Positions 27,061 through 36,689 of a stretch of 64,000 nt of DNA are shown here, piece after piece; position 1 is the stretch's first letter, and every line of letters starts with the position of its first letter. The stretch lies in contig JAHJMN010000124.1 of the NCBI GenBank assembly GCA_018821305.1, forward strand, positions 1 through 64,000, given 5' to 3'. The stretch comes from Myxococcota bacterium (GTDB taxonomy: Bacteria > Myxococcota_A > Polyangia > HGW-17). The position numbers and the translations under genes were made by a program. The notes under the pieces are model-generated. The model was given only the letters and a program-made list of their open reading frames with translations, was not told where the DNA came from and did no database searches.

Positions 27061-28095
27061 TCAGTTAACGACCAGAAAGGACCTTTTCTTTAGTATTTGA
27101 TCACCACCGGTTTGAAGAATTACTGTCCAGTGGCCTGTGACATCCATAATTCCTATGTCCTCCCAGCAAAGTGAAGACCAGATAAGGTATTTATCTTTCG
27201 AGACCCTGGATTTTATAAGACTCTCTTTTTTAATGACTTTTCCATTAAGCTTCCAGATGTGGCGAAAAGAATCACGTGGATAAACAGGGCTTTCAAGTAT
27301 ATGGGACAGGAAAAGCTTTTTAGAATTGAAATCATCTGTATGAATTCGTCTAATTCCCTCATTATCCGGTGGAGTAGACGAATCAGGTTTTGCAGCGGAG
27401 AGTTGAGAGATCGTTATTTTATATGGCGCAGGGGGAATGAATGATCTAAAAGTATAGAAAATGCCGGCCACTGCGAAGCCTGCTATTACTATCCAGCGCA
27501 GATAGCCTTTTTTGAAAAGCAGAGCAGGGTAATGAAGAATCACGAATGCGAAAACAGCAAGAAACGCTGCTATCATGAGAGTGAAGTGCGTAGGCAATGG
27601 AATGAACAGGGGTAGAAGAAGGTCGAAACTGGCAAAAAGACAAAAACTATAGAAGGCAGCTCTCAAAAACTTCTTTTCCATAAGCCAGTTATCAAATATC
27701 AAATCCTGAGTTGAAAGAAGTGCTACCATTCCGACGATAGCAGTAAAAATAAAATTCGCGGATCCCAGGACCGAAGCCTCCCAGTAAAAGGGAATCATGA
27801 AGAAATAGAGTCCCTGATACATGTTTTTCATCACATAATTCAGAACAGTTTTGATTCCTTTTTTATTTGCCCCGGATCTTAATTCTGTTTGAGCTACTCG
27901 ATCGAAGATAATAAGTAAAAGCAACAGCGCCATCAGGTAGAGAGTAAGTTTGCGAACCTGACTGAAATCACCATGGAAGAAAATGATAACAAGAATTCCG
28001 AATGCAAGGGCCCAAACGGAATGCAGTACCCAAAGTACTTTCTCATGTTTCAGAATAAATTCTTTAAAATTCTGCCAGTAACTGAAAGGAAACAT
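27061..28095 (-). CDS. DUF2914 domain-containing membrane protein
   Basis: Multi-TM N-term; C-term WSSLCWEDIGIMDVTGHWTVILQTGGDQILKKRSFLV. Confidence 0.75.
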   Translation of the reverse strand: MFPFSYWQNFKEFILKHEKVLWVLHSVWALAFGILVIIFFHGDFSQVRKLTLYLMALLLLLIIFDRVAQTELRSGANKKGIKTVLNYVMKNMYQGLYFFMIPFYWEASVLGSANFIFTAIVGMVALLSTQDLIFDNWLMEKKFLRAAFYSFCLFASFDLLLPLFIPLPTHFTLMIAAFLAVFAFVILHYPALLFKKGYLRWIVIAGFAVAGIFYTFRSFIPPAPYKITISQLSAAKPDSSTPPDNEGIRRIHTDDFNSKKLFLSHILESPVYPRDSFRHIWKLNGKVIKKESLIKSRVSKDKYLIWSSLCWEDIGIMDVTGHWTVILQTGGDQILKKRSFLVVN

Positions 28096-28133
28096 CCGTA
28101 GCCCCTGATTTTCGGATGATTTACAAATTATTT

Positions 28134-28281
28134 AGTTAATGTCCTGAAAAAGGATTTTTCAAGGGTTCACCGAATTTTTGCCAGGACAAACTACTACTAA
28201 TGAAATTACAACAATAATATCATCAGCATATTTTCTTAAATATGCACAATTTTGATAAAATTGATTTTCAGGACGCGAAAT
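28134..28281 (-). repeat. Modular double-hairpin repeat, copy I (divergent subfamily 2)
   Basis: AGTTAATGTCCTGAAAAAG...GCATATTTTCTTAAATATGC...GATTTTCAGGACGCGAAAT. Confidence 0.8.
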
Positions 28282-28298
28282 TTATAATTTCAATAGAA

Positions 28299-28568
28299 TC
28301 AGGCTTCAAACTTTTTATTGAAAGCGCCGGAGAGTCTTGATACGAGTCTTGAGGCTTTGTTAGGATGAATAATTCCTTTACTAGCCACTTTCTGTATAAA
28401 ACTGGTTGTTGAGCGCAGAACAGTCGTGGCCTGCTCTTTGTTTTCACCGGTAAGAGCTTCTCTCGTACGTTTGATAAAAGTCTTCATTGTGGAAATATAA
28501 AAGCGATTCCGTTCCTGTCTTTTCAGGCTCTGAATGTGTCTTTTGATAGCTGACTTGTGATGGGCCAT
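28299..28568 (-). CDS. rpsT: 30S ribosomal protein S20
   Basis: MAHHKSAIKRHIQSLKRQERNR...GIIHPNKASRLVSRLSGAFNK. Confidence 0.97.
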   Translation of the reverse strand: MAHHKSAIKRHIQSLKRQERNRFYISTMKTFIKRTREALTGENKEQATTVLRSTTSFIQKVASKGIIHPNKASRLVSRLSGAFNKKFEA

Positions 28569-28757
28569 TATTTACCTCTAAAACCGAAAAATGGTTTAAT
28601 TCAAAAAATAATCTGTCAAATCCTGCGCGAACTTACGCATGGGGCCGTATAATTAGCAATTCAAACGTGTGATGTCAAGAATCATTTTTCAAAAAAACTT
28701 GAGAAATACGATTTTCTTCCGATAAGATTGACATGACAAATGAAACTGACACAAGTT

Positions 28758-28895
28758 AATTCGTGTTCTGAAATTCAATTTTTATCAAATAGCGAAGGAT
28801 TTTATTAAAAATCCTAACAGGGCACTATTGAATTTAACACCTTGCGGTCACTGGCTGGGTGAAAACCTGGAGATATCTATATCAGGACTTTAAAT
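28758..28895 (+). repeat. Modular repeat, copy J (chimera of subfamilies 2 and 1)
   Basis: AATTCGTGTTCTGAAATTCAATTTTTATCAAA (type 2) joined to TAGCGAAGGATTTTATTAAAAATCCTAACAGGGCACTATTGAATTTAACACCTTGCGGTCACTG (type 1). Confidence 0.8.
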
Positions 28896-28968
28896 TGTTA
28901 ACAAGTTTAGTATTCAATTTTTTGTTAAATGTGATAAAAATGACTTTATCTCACATAAGGAGGCAATT

Positions 28969-30222
28969 ATGAATTTTTTTGCGGCATTATTTGTTTTTAT
29001 TACCCTTTCTCAGCAACCCGGGGAAACACCGGAGCCTGCAGAACCCAAACCCGTTGTTAAACCAGCGACAACTGCCAGTCCTGCACCTCCTCCCAAAACG
29101 GTAGTTCCAGCAAGTGTATCTGAAAATCAAAAATCTGAAGGAAAAGCTGTCGCAAGTCCTAAATCCGCAAAGGATTATATGACCGTCAAGGCAGAGATCT
29201 TTACTCATTTCGGGAGTATCTTTAATAAAGATACGGATCAGGAGCGAAATGAATTCGGTATTCGTCGAACTGTTCTGGGATTTGGTTTCAAACCTACTGA
29301 ACATTTTGGATTTGATCTGGTTTTCGATGGAACAGGATATCCTGGAACATATACCGCTTATGTAAAATATGCCTGGCTGACAATGGGTAACTTCATCCCG
29401 GGGTTGCCCGAAGCGAAGTTGAAGGCAGGGATTAAGCCGAACTTTTACCGCTCATTCCGGGATAAAATTACTGGTATGCGGTATATTTACGATCCTATAA
29501 TTCTTGCATACGGATTGGCTCCTACGGGAGATCTTGGCGCCTGGCTTGAGACTCCTCTCGCTGATAAATCCATTGAAGTCAGTTTTGGATTTTCCAATGG
29601 TAACGGAAATATAACCGGGGAGGATTTCAATTCTGATGAGCAGAAAAGTGTCGATTTTGGGGCAATTTATCACCTTGATGCTGATCTGAAGATTGATTTG
29701 AGTGCATATTTCCGATATGGATTTGATAAATCTACAAATGATACTGAAAAGACTGTTAAATCAGGCACAGGTGCATTTGCTGTTGATGTTCGGCATAAAG
29801 TAGGGGACATGACCTTTCAAGGTGGGGCAGAAATTGCCTTTAGATTCTGGTCCGATTGGACTGGTCCTGGTGGTGTCGGAGTCGATTTCACTGCTATGGC
29901 AGGAAGTATTTACGGAATCGTTTCTCCACTTAAAGATGTAAAAGGATTTCTGAGATTTGATATATCAAGCCTATCCATGGATGTTTCAGGGGCAGAGACT
30001 ACTATAGATACAAAACATTTTATGTTCGGGGCTAGTTACGATATAAATAAGTATTTTACTCTAGGGCTGGTACTTCATTATTTTAAGTCTGAAGAAACGG
30101 TCGATGCAAAAGGAAATTTCAAAGGCAGTTTTTCATATTACCAACCTCTTGATACTTTCTATAACTTTCTTGCAATTGATGGTTACAAAACCGTCATGGC
30201 CAATGCCTGGATTCGGTTTTAA
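28969..30222 (+). CDS. Outer-membrane porin-like beta-barrel protein
   Basis: N-terminal signal-like stretch, Pro-rich linker, alternating beta-barrel pattern, C-terminal NAWIRF. Confidence 0.65.
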   Translation: MNFFAALFVFITLSQQPGETPEPAEPKPVVKPATTASPAPPPKTVVPASVSENQKSEGKAVASPKSAKDYMTVKAEIFTHFGSIFNKDTDQERNEFGIRRTVLGFGFKPTEHFGFDLVFDGTGYPGTYTAYVKYAWLTMGNFIPGLPEAKLKAGIKPNFYRSFRDKITGMRYIYDPIILAYGLAPTGDLGAWLETPLADKSIEVSFGFSNGNGNITGEDFNSDEQKSVDFGAIYHLDADLKIDLSAYFRYGFDKSTNDTEKTVKSGTGAFAVDVRHKVGDMTFQGGAEIAFRFWSDWTGPGGVGVDFTAMAGSIYGIVSPLKDVKGFLRFDISSLSMDVSGAETTIDTKHFMFGASYDINKYFTLGLVLHYFKSEETVDAKGNFKGSFSYYQPLDTFYNFLAIDGYKTVMANAWIRF

Positions 30223-30369
30223 AGAAGACTATTTCTGAGTTGATTTTTCCCCAAACCTTTCTGAATTGTATAGAATCCTGCAGATATGGATTTTGAACTG
30301 TTTCTTTTTTCTTAATAATGAATAAAATTGTAATTATCCCTTCAAATAGGGCTTTTTTAAGGATGTGTT

Positions 30370-30903
30370 TTGGAACTAAAAAAAATTAGACCTACCGGAA
30401 ATATCAGCGTAATTGGTTCTTCAGGACCGATTTCAGATAATGTTTGTAAAATCGCACGAGAAGTCGGATTAATTGTTGGGAAAAGCGGTTTGAATCTTAT
30501 TTGTGGGGGCAGAGATGGTGTTATGGAAGCTGCCTGCAAAGGCATGAGCGAGGTTTCAGACCGCAAAGGTCGCAGCATCGCCATATTGCCAGGAAACGAC
30601 GCATCCGGGGCAAATCAATATGCTGACGTTATAATTCCAACGGGAATTGGATATGCGAGAAACAGCATTGTAGCTCTTTCCGGTGATATTGTTATAATTA
30701 TTGGCGGCGCATCCGGTACTTTGTGCGAGGCAGCATATGCCTGGCAATACGACAAAATTATTGTGGCAATGGTTAAAAGTGGTGGAGTTGCAGTTGAATT
30801 GGGAGGCAAAGTTCTTGATTACCGAAGGAATGATCCAGTAATTGCCTGCGCTGACATGTCCCAACTTGAAGTATTAATTAATAATTACAAAAATGGAGTG
30901 TAA
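30370..30903 (+). CDS. TIGR00725/LOG-like family protein
   Basis: SVIGSSGPISDNVCKIAREVGLIVGKSGLNLICGGRDGVMEAACKGM...VALSGDIVIIIGGASGTLCEAAYAW; TTG start. Confidence 0.85.
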   Translation: MELKKIRPTGNISVIGSSGPISDNVCKIAREVGLIVGKSGLNLICGGRDGVMEAACKGMSEVSDRKGRSIAILPGNDASGANQYADVIIPTGIGYARNSIVALSGDIVIIIGGASGTLCEAAYAWQYDKIIVAMVKSGGVAVELGGKVLDYRRNDPVIACADMSQLEVLINNYKNGV

Positions 30904-30904
30904 T

Positions 30905-32263
30905 ATGGGTAGCCCGTTTCATGCATATGACGTCAGAGGCCTTTATCCCTCAGAAATTGATGAGGATCTCGCCTGGAAGTTCGGTCGGGCGTTCATGGAT
31001 ATTTTTGATCCTCCAACGGTTGTAGTTGGACATGATATGCGTCCTTCTTCGGGACCACTGCATGAAGCTCTTATTACAAGTCTTAAGAGTCTGGGGGCAA
31101 GGATTATTGATTTGGGCCTTATTTCAACGGACATGATGTATATCGCCGTCTTAAAGTTACAAGCAGACGCAGGTTTGATGATCACGGCCAGCCATAATCC
31201 AGCACGGTATAACGGAATTAAAACAGTGCTGAAAAATGCGGTGCCTCTTGGATTGGGATATGGGCTTGAAAAGATAAAGGACACTGTGGAAAAAGATCGT
31301 TCTCATTGTTCCTGTTCATTTTCGGGCACCATAAATAAATTAAATTTTATGGATGAATTTGTAGAAACTGTATTCGACCTTGCCAGTATGCCTACAGAAA
31401 TGCCACATCGAAAAATTGCAATTGATGCAGGAAATGGAATGGGCGGTTTAGTGTTACCCGGATTGATTGAACGCCTGGATATTGAGACTAAAAATTTATA
31501 TTTTGAACCTGATGGAACATTTCCAAATCATGAAGCCAACCCAATGCTGGAAGAAAATCGCAAGGAATTGCAGGAAACAGTTCTGGCGGATGGAAGTGAT
31601 TTTGGATTTGCTCCAGATGGAGATTTTGATCGTGGATTTTTTATTGATAATCATGGCCGTTTTATTAACGGAGATATTATTCTTGGTTTCTTGAGCGAAC
31701 TGGAATTAAGAGAAAAACCAAAATCTATAATTGCAATGGATGTAAGATGCTCAAGGTGGGTATCAGAACGGATCCGGCAGTTTGGTGGAACCCCAATGAT
31801 GGTTAAGGTAGGTCATGCTCACGCAAAACGTTCGATGGCACAGGCCGGAGCAGTGTTTGGTGGTGAAGTAAGTGGTCACTATTACTATCAGGGACTTGGT
31901 GGATATTTCGATTCGGGCAGCCTTGTCTTTTTAAAATTTTTAAAATTGTTGGCAAAAAAAGATATGCAGGTTTCTGAAATTCTGGATCTGTCTTCAGAAT
32001 ATCATCTCAGTGGAGAAATAAATATTTCCGTTGGTCAGACTGATGTTGTAATGGAACATATACTGCAAAAGTTTGGAAACGAGAAGAAAGTCATTAAAAT
32101 TGATGGTATAAGAATAGAAGATGAAGATTACTGGTTTTCTCTCAGGGCCAGTAATACTGAGCCCTTGATGCGCATTAATGTTGAAGCTTCAACGGAGAGT
32201 AAGATGTGTGAAATCAGGGATTTATTAATTGCAGAAATCCAGAGATTTCAGGATGCAGATTGA
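30905..32263 (+). CDS. manB: Phosphomannomutase/phosphoglucomutase
   Basis: FHAYDVRGLYPSEIDEDLAWKFGRAF...MITASHNPARYNGIK...FGFAPDGDFDRGFFID. Confidence 0.95.
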   Translation: MGSPFHAYDVRGLYPSEIDEDLAWKFGRAFMDIFDPPTVVVGHDMRPSSGPLHEALITSLKSLGARIIDLGLISTDMMYIAVLKLQADAGLMITASHNPARYNGIKTVLKNAVPLGLGYGLEKIKDTVEKDRSHCSCSFSGTINKLNFMDEFVETVFDLASMPTEMPHRKIAIDAGNGMGGLVLPGLIERLDIETKNLYFEPDGTFPNHEANPMLEENRKELQETVLADGSDFGFAPDGDFDRGFFIDNHGRFINGDIILGFLSELELREKPKSIIAMDVRCSRWVSERIRQFGGTPMMVKVGHAHAKRSMAQAGAVFGGEVSGHYYYQGLGGYFDSGSLVFLKFLKLLAKKDMQVSEILDLSSEYHLSGEINISVGQTDVVMEHILQKFGNEKKVIKIDGIRIEDEDYWFSLRASNTEPLMRINVEASTESKMCEIRDLLIAEIQRFQDAD

Positions 32264-35200
32264 TGAACTATTCTAGACGACTGAGCAAATGGGTAATTGC
32301 CATAGCCTTTTTAGTCACTGGGCTAGGCGTTGCTTCTGTTATCGGCTGGAAATTTGTTAATAGCCGATACAATGGTCGCTCTCTCGCAAAAATGATCGAA
32401 GACGGGTTTAATAAAAACCGACGAGGTCGTATCGAAATTGACGATGTCCACTGGCGCCCATCCGCTGTCTTTGATTTTATTTCAGGCCGCTCGACTCAAG
32501 TTTCTATAAAGGGACTGAGGATGTTTGACAGCAGGGGTATCCTCACTGTAAGTGTTCCGACAGCTAAAGGCAGAATTTTCATTGAGCCTCTTAGAAAAAA
32601 TGTAAGTCTGGTTTTAAGAGATATTAAGGCATCCAGCGGTTTTTTGCGTGTTGAAATGTTTGAAAAACCGGATGAAAAAGGATCATGGGAAATTGGCATA
32701 CTTGGTCTGATTAAATCAAAACCTTCGAAAACAAACGATAAATCAATAGAATCCTCAGACCTGCCAGATAAAAGTTGGGAAGTTTCTTTCAAGGGTGCTG
32801 ATGTATCAGGGCTCGATGTGGTGGTTGATTTACCCGGACTTGACCTGAATATTAAAGACATTTCTCTCAAGGGTGGGAGTTTACTCTTCAGGACTGAATC
32901 AAAAGAAGGGCCGATGAGGTTCGGATTACAGGGAAAACCCTCAGCCTCAAGTGTAAAGGGAACTCTTCTAGGAACAGATATAAATTTTACAGATGTTAAA
33001 TTTTTATCTGGATACATGGACCCCTCGGAACCATTTAATCTCCACTTTACGCTTGAAGCAAAAGAGTCAGGAAGTCCCCTCAAGGCATCAGCATTTCTGG
33101 GAGATCATGGGATAACAGTAGATTTAGCTGCAAAGGATATTGCTTCAATAGCAACCCGATTTTCTCGTATTTTCAAATTTGAGGAGGGTAATGGGGGAAG
33201 TCAAGGCTCTGTTCATATTCGTGGAACGTTAAGAGAACCTGAAATTCATGTTTCCGGTGGAGGAATCCGAATGAAGTCTCCCACAGGGGATTATATTACG
33301 GACATAAGCTCGGAAATACTAATTACGAAGCGTTTTTACAGTACAGTAATGGAATTTGCTGAAATAAAGGGCACACTTAAAAATACTCCAATAAGTGTCA
33401 ACGGCGCATGGGATCTTAGTGGTGGAAATTTATTCGTGAAAGTTGCAAGTAAGAATTTAAAACTTCAGGATTTTTACGCGGAAGCTGCTGACCTGGGTAT
33501 TCCTTCTGAGCTACAGGGTGATTTTTCTGTAAGGCTTGTTTTTCCTCGAGTTAATAGCATTCTTTATGGATGGGAAGTGGCATTTGAGCCTTCAAAACTT
33601 TTTGGTCTGACATACAGTGGTGGTTCTTTTGTAATTGAAGATTCAAAAATAAAACTGCGAAAAGCCTGGTTGAAAAATGATGAGTTACGATTGGATTCTT
33701 CCGGTGAAATAGATGAAAACCGCAACATGAATTTGGCGGTTGCTCTGAAAACGTATGATATGCAACAAGTTCTTAAGCATTATAAAGTTAATGCGGCATT
33801 TCGCTCCATGGATTTCAATGGAAAAGTGTCAGGTCACCTGAGTAATCCTAAAGCTGGCGGAAAAATAGCTGTAAAATCAGCATCATTTTCTGGTGTCAAT
33901 GTTCCTTATGTAAATGGATTTATTTCTTTTAATAGGTATGGCCTTGATATAGAAAAGCTCTCCGCTGGTTTTTCCGGTGGGAGCATTGGTGGAAAGGTCG
34001 GTGTGAGTTGGAAGACTGGTTTATGGTCAAATGTTTTCCTTACACTTAACAACCTTAACATGGATTATTTAACTAAAGGCCTTGTAAAATCAAGAGTATC
34101 CGGAAATGTAAAGGCTTCGGGATATGGCACAAATTTAAATGGAAATGTAAAATTAGAAACTGGTAATGGGAGCATTAAGGGGATTCGTTACTCCAGTTCA
34201 ATTGCGGAGATTAAAATAAAGAATGGAGATGGAATCATAAAAACCGGGAAAATCATTTTCCCCGAAAGTAAACTAATTTTTGGAGGGACAATATCTAGAA
34301 ATCTCAATATGCAACTGAGTTTGCTCGTGGATTCATTTCGTCTGGATAGAGAGCCAAATAGTCCGGTTAAGGGAACGGTCAATGCAGATTTGAAGTTCGC
34401 TGGGTCATTTGGAAATCCAATGGTTTCAGGGAGTGTTTCGTGGAATAATCCCGAAATTTTTGGAAATCGACACTCAAATGGAAATTTAAAATTCAGTTCA
34501 AAAGATGGGATAAACTCCTTTGAGGGTTCATTTTTTGATTTGCTGGCTCTAAAAGGTAAATTTAACCTTGCCTCCTCAATAAATGCTAATGCTTCTATAA
34601 AATTTACTGATATCAATCCTTCGTTTTTCATGCCAGCGGGGGTACTGGCTAATCTCGGAGTTTCGGTAGTTACTTCTGGGATGGGGCAGCTTCAGGTAGG
34701 AAAAGACCTTAACCCCACAGGAACCATTACAGTTTCCAGACTTGATATCGGTTTGACTGGTAGAAAACACGCCTGGCTTCCTGCAAAACCTGAAAAAAAA
34801 CTGAAACTTGAAGACAATATCAGAATTGAGTATTATCAAAAAGAAGTCCGATTGAGAAGGTTTAAAATAAGCGGTGAAAATACTGCTCTTGCCGTATACG
34901 GAAGGTATAAAGAAGGGGCGGGTGGTCTCAGAATAAAGGGGGATATTGGTACATCCCTTTTTGCATATCTGGCTCCTGCAGGATTTATTGAAACTGCGAC
35001 AGGTGCCGTCCTGCTGGATGCAAATTTAAAACTTAAGAAGGGACTTCCAGATGTTAATGGTAGCGTATATTTCGCAGGAAATACATTCAGTTTAAACAAT
35101 ATGGAAGGCTCCTTTACCGTCCAGAGCGGGGTCGTAAGCTTCGCCAAAGACAAGGTTTTGATAAATAAATTAAGAATTGTTTATAATGAAGAGGAGGTCG

Positions 35201-36603
35201 TAGTTAACGGCTATACTTTACTTGATGCTGACATGAAACCAACCTCCGTTAATCTTCAAATTAACGGATATTTGTCAAGTCGGATAGCATCAATTCTCAT
35301 GCCTGGAAGTCTTTATTCAACAACAGGTAGAAGTACTGTGGCAATTACGGTTACTGGTGACATTAGAAAACCAATAATCCGTGGGAAAATTGATATTATT
35401 GAAAATAACAGGATTGTTTTCAGGACTGGTAGAGAAATTCAACTTGCTAAAGGCGGGCTTATCCATTTTGAAGGTAAAGATATAAATTTCACGCGGCTTA
35501 AAGTAATGGTGGAAGACGGTTACGCTGAGTTAAATGGCAGATTCTCCTGGGAAAACGCTCGACCAGTTGATGCCGATATTGACATAAAACTTCGAAACTT
35601 TACTGAGAGAACAAGCAGTTATGAAGTTGAAGCCATGGGAGATCTTCACATAGGTAGCATTGGAAGTGGGCCAATGACTCTGGAAGGCACTATTGACTTG
35701 CTTAATGCCAGATATACAAAAAAATACAACGTTAATCTGGTCGATAAATTACTTACCCCTGTTTCAAGAACTTCCGAGAGTAGCGGAGGTTCATTACTGG
35801 ACAGGATCACGTGGCTGAAAGATATGAGGCTTAATATTACCATTCAGTTGACTGGTGATATTGAAATTGACAATAACTTTGCACAGACGCGACTCGAGGG
35901 CGTTGTAAATTTATTGGGAACACTAGCATCACCGAGATTTGGTGGCATTGTGGCACTTAATGGGGGAAACTTCAGAATACCAATGCTTCGTGGAACATAT
36001 GAAATAAAAGAAGGCTTGATTGATTTTGATAAGGCAAAGAATACGGGGCATTCCAAAGATGAGCCTTTCATAGATGTTCTTGGAGAAATGAATTTTACAG
36101 ACCGTAGTGAAAACGAGCATCTGATAAGTCTTAAACTTGAAGGCTTTGTTAGCCAACTTAAATTGAATTGGTCGTCATCAACGGGGCTCAACAGCGCTCA
36201 AGTCTTAACTTTGTTAATGCTTAACAGGACCCCTGATGAAATAAGAAAGGGAGAATCAGGTGGTTTGCCTGATGTCGGCGGACTTTTAGAAGGATATGTT
36301 CCTCTTAATCTTCAACTGGGGCTTACTTCAGATAGAGTTAAGGTCTATGTAGAGAAAAAATTTATGTCAGATCATGTAGTTCTAAAGGGCAATGTGGACT
36401 TTGGATTCATGGGACAACAAAGACAAGATGCAAATTTGATTTTTCGAATTCATGACAATATTCAGGTAGAGGGAAAAGCTACGCGCAAAACAGCAGATGA
36501 AGAAAGTGCACTTCCTCAGGATGAGACTGAGTTGCAAGGCAGAGTTGAATTGAAGTATAAGCTTAAAATAAAAGGAAACTGGAAAGATATCCTTGGAATT
36601 TGA
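32260..36603 (+). CDS. tamB: Translocation and assembly module TamB-type protein
   Basis: 1447 aa AsmA/TamB-like repeats; C-term DUF490 style LTLLMLNRTPDEIRKGESGG...LGLTSDRVKVYVEKKFMSDHVVLKGN. Confidence 0.88.
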   Translation: MMNYSRRLSKWVIAIAFLVTGLGVASVIGWKFVNSRYNGRSLAKMIEDGFNKNRRGRIEIDDVHWRPSAVFDFISGRSTQVSIKGLRMFDSRGILTVSVPTAKGRIFIEPLRKNVSLVLRDIKASSGFLRVEMFEKPDEKGSWEIGILGLIKSKPSKTNDKSIESSDLPDKSWEVSFKGADVSGLDVVVDLPGLDLNIKDISLKGGSLLFRTESKEGPMRFGLQGKPSASSVKGTLLGTDINFTDVKFLSGYMDPSEPFNLHFTLEAKESGSPLKASAFLGDHGITVDLAAKDIASIATRFSRIFKFEEGNGGSQGSVHIRGTLREPEIHVSGGGIRMKSPTGDYITDISSEILITKRFYSTVMEFAEIKGTLKNTPISVNGAWDLSGGNLFVKVASKNLKLQDFYAEAADLGIPSELQGDFSVRLVFPRVNSILYGWEVAFEPSKLFGLTYSGGSFVIEDSKIKLRKAWLKNDELRLDSSGEIDENRNMNLAVALKTYDMQQVLKHYKVNAAFRSMDFNGKVSGHLSNPKAGGKIAVKSASFSGVNVPYVNGFISFNRYGLDIEKLSAGFSGGSIGGKVGVSWKTGLWSNVFLTLNNLNMDYLTKGLVKSRVSGNVKASGYGTNLNGNVKLETGNGSIKGIRYSSSIAEIKIKNGDGIIKTGKIIFPESKLIFGGTISRNLNMQLSLLVDSFRLDREPNSPVKGTVNADLKFAGSFGNPMVSGSVSWNNPEIFGNRHSNGNLKFSSKDGINSFEGSFFDLLALKGKFNLASSINANASIKFTDINPSFFMPAGVLANLGVSVVTSGMGQLQVGKDLNPTGTITVSRLDIGLTGRKHAWLPAKPEKKLKLEDNIRIEYYQKEVRLRRFKISGENTALAVYGRYKEGAGGLRIKGDIGTSLFAYLAPAGFIETATGAVLLDANLKLKKGLPDVNGSVYFAGNTFSLNNMEGSFTVQSGVVSFAKDKVLINKLRIVYNEEEVVVNGYTLLDADMKPTSVNLQINGYLSSRIASILMPGSLYSTTGRSTVAITVTGDIRKPIIRGKIDIIENNRIVFRTGREIQLAKGGLIHFEGKDINFTRLKVMVEDGYAELNGRFSWENARPVDADIDIKLRNFTERTSSYEVEAMGDLHIGSIGSGPMTLEGTIDLLNARYTKKYNVNLVDKLLTPVSRTSESSGGSLLDRITWLKDMRLNITIQLTGDIEIDNNFAQTRLEGVVNLLGTLASPRFGGIVALNGGNFRIPMLRGTYEIKEGLIDFDKAKNTGHSKDEPFIDVLGEMNFTDRSENEHLISLKLEGFVSQLKLNWSSSTGLNSAQVLTLLMLNRTPDEIRKGESGGLPDVGGLLEGYVPLNLQLGLTSDRVKVYVEKKFMSDHVVLKGNVDFGFMGQQRQDANLIFRIHDNIQVEGKATRKTADEESALPQDETELQGRVELKYKLKIKGNWKDILGI

Positions 36604-36689
36604 TTCGGCTAATTTCTTTTTTCCTTGTGAATAAAACATTCGTGTTCTGTCCCTGATAAAAAATGCACACGAAATTTTGTGGAGCCAAA

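Noticed and set aside
36636-36662. ATTCGTGTTCTGTCCCTGATAAAA as another repeat copy
   Set aside because: Only one end-like stretch, no partner arm or interior similarity.
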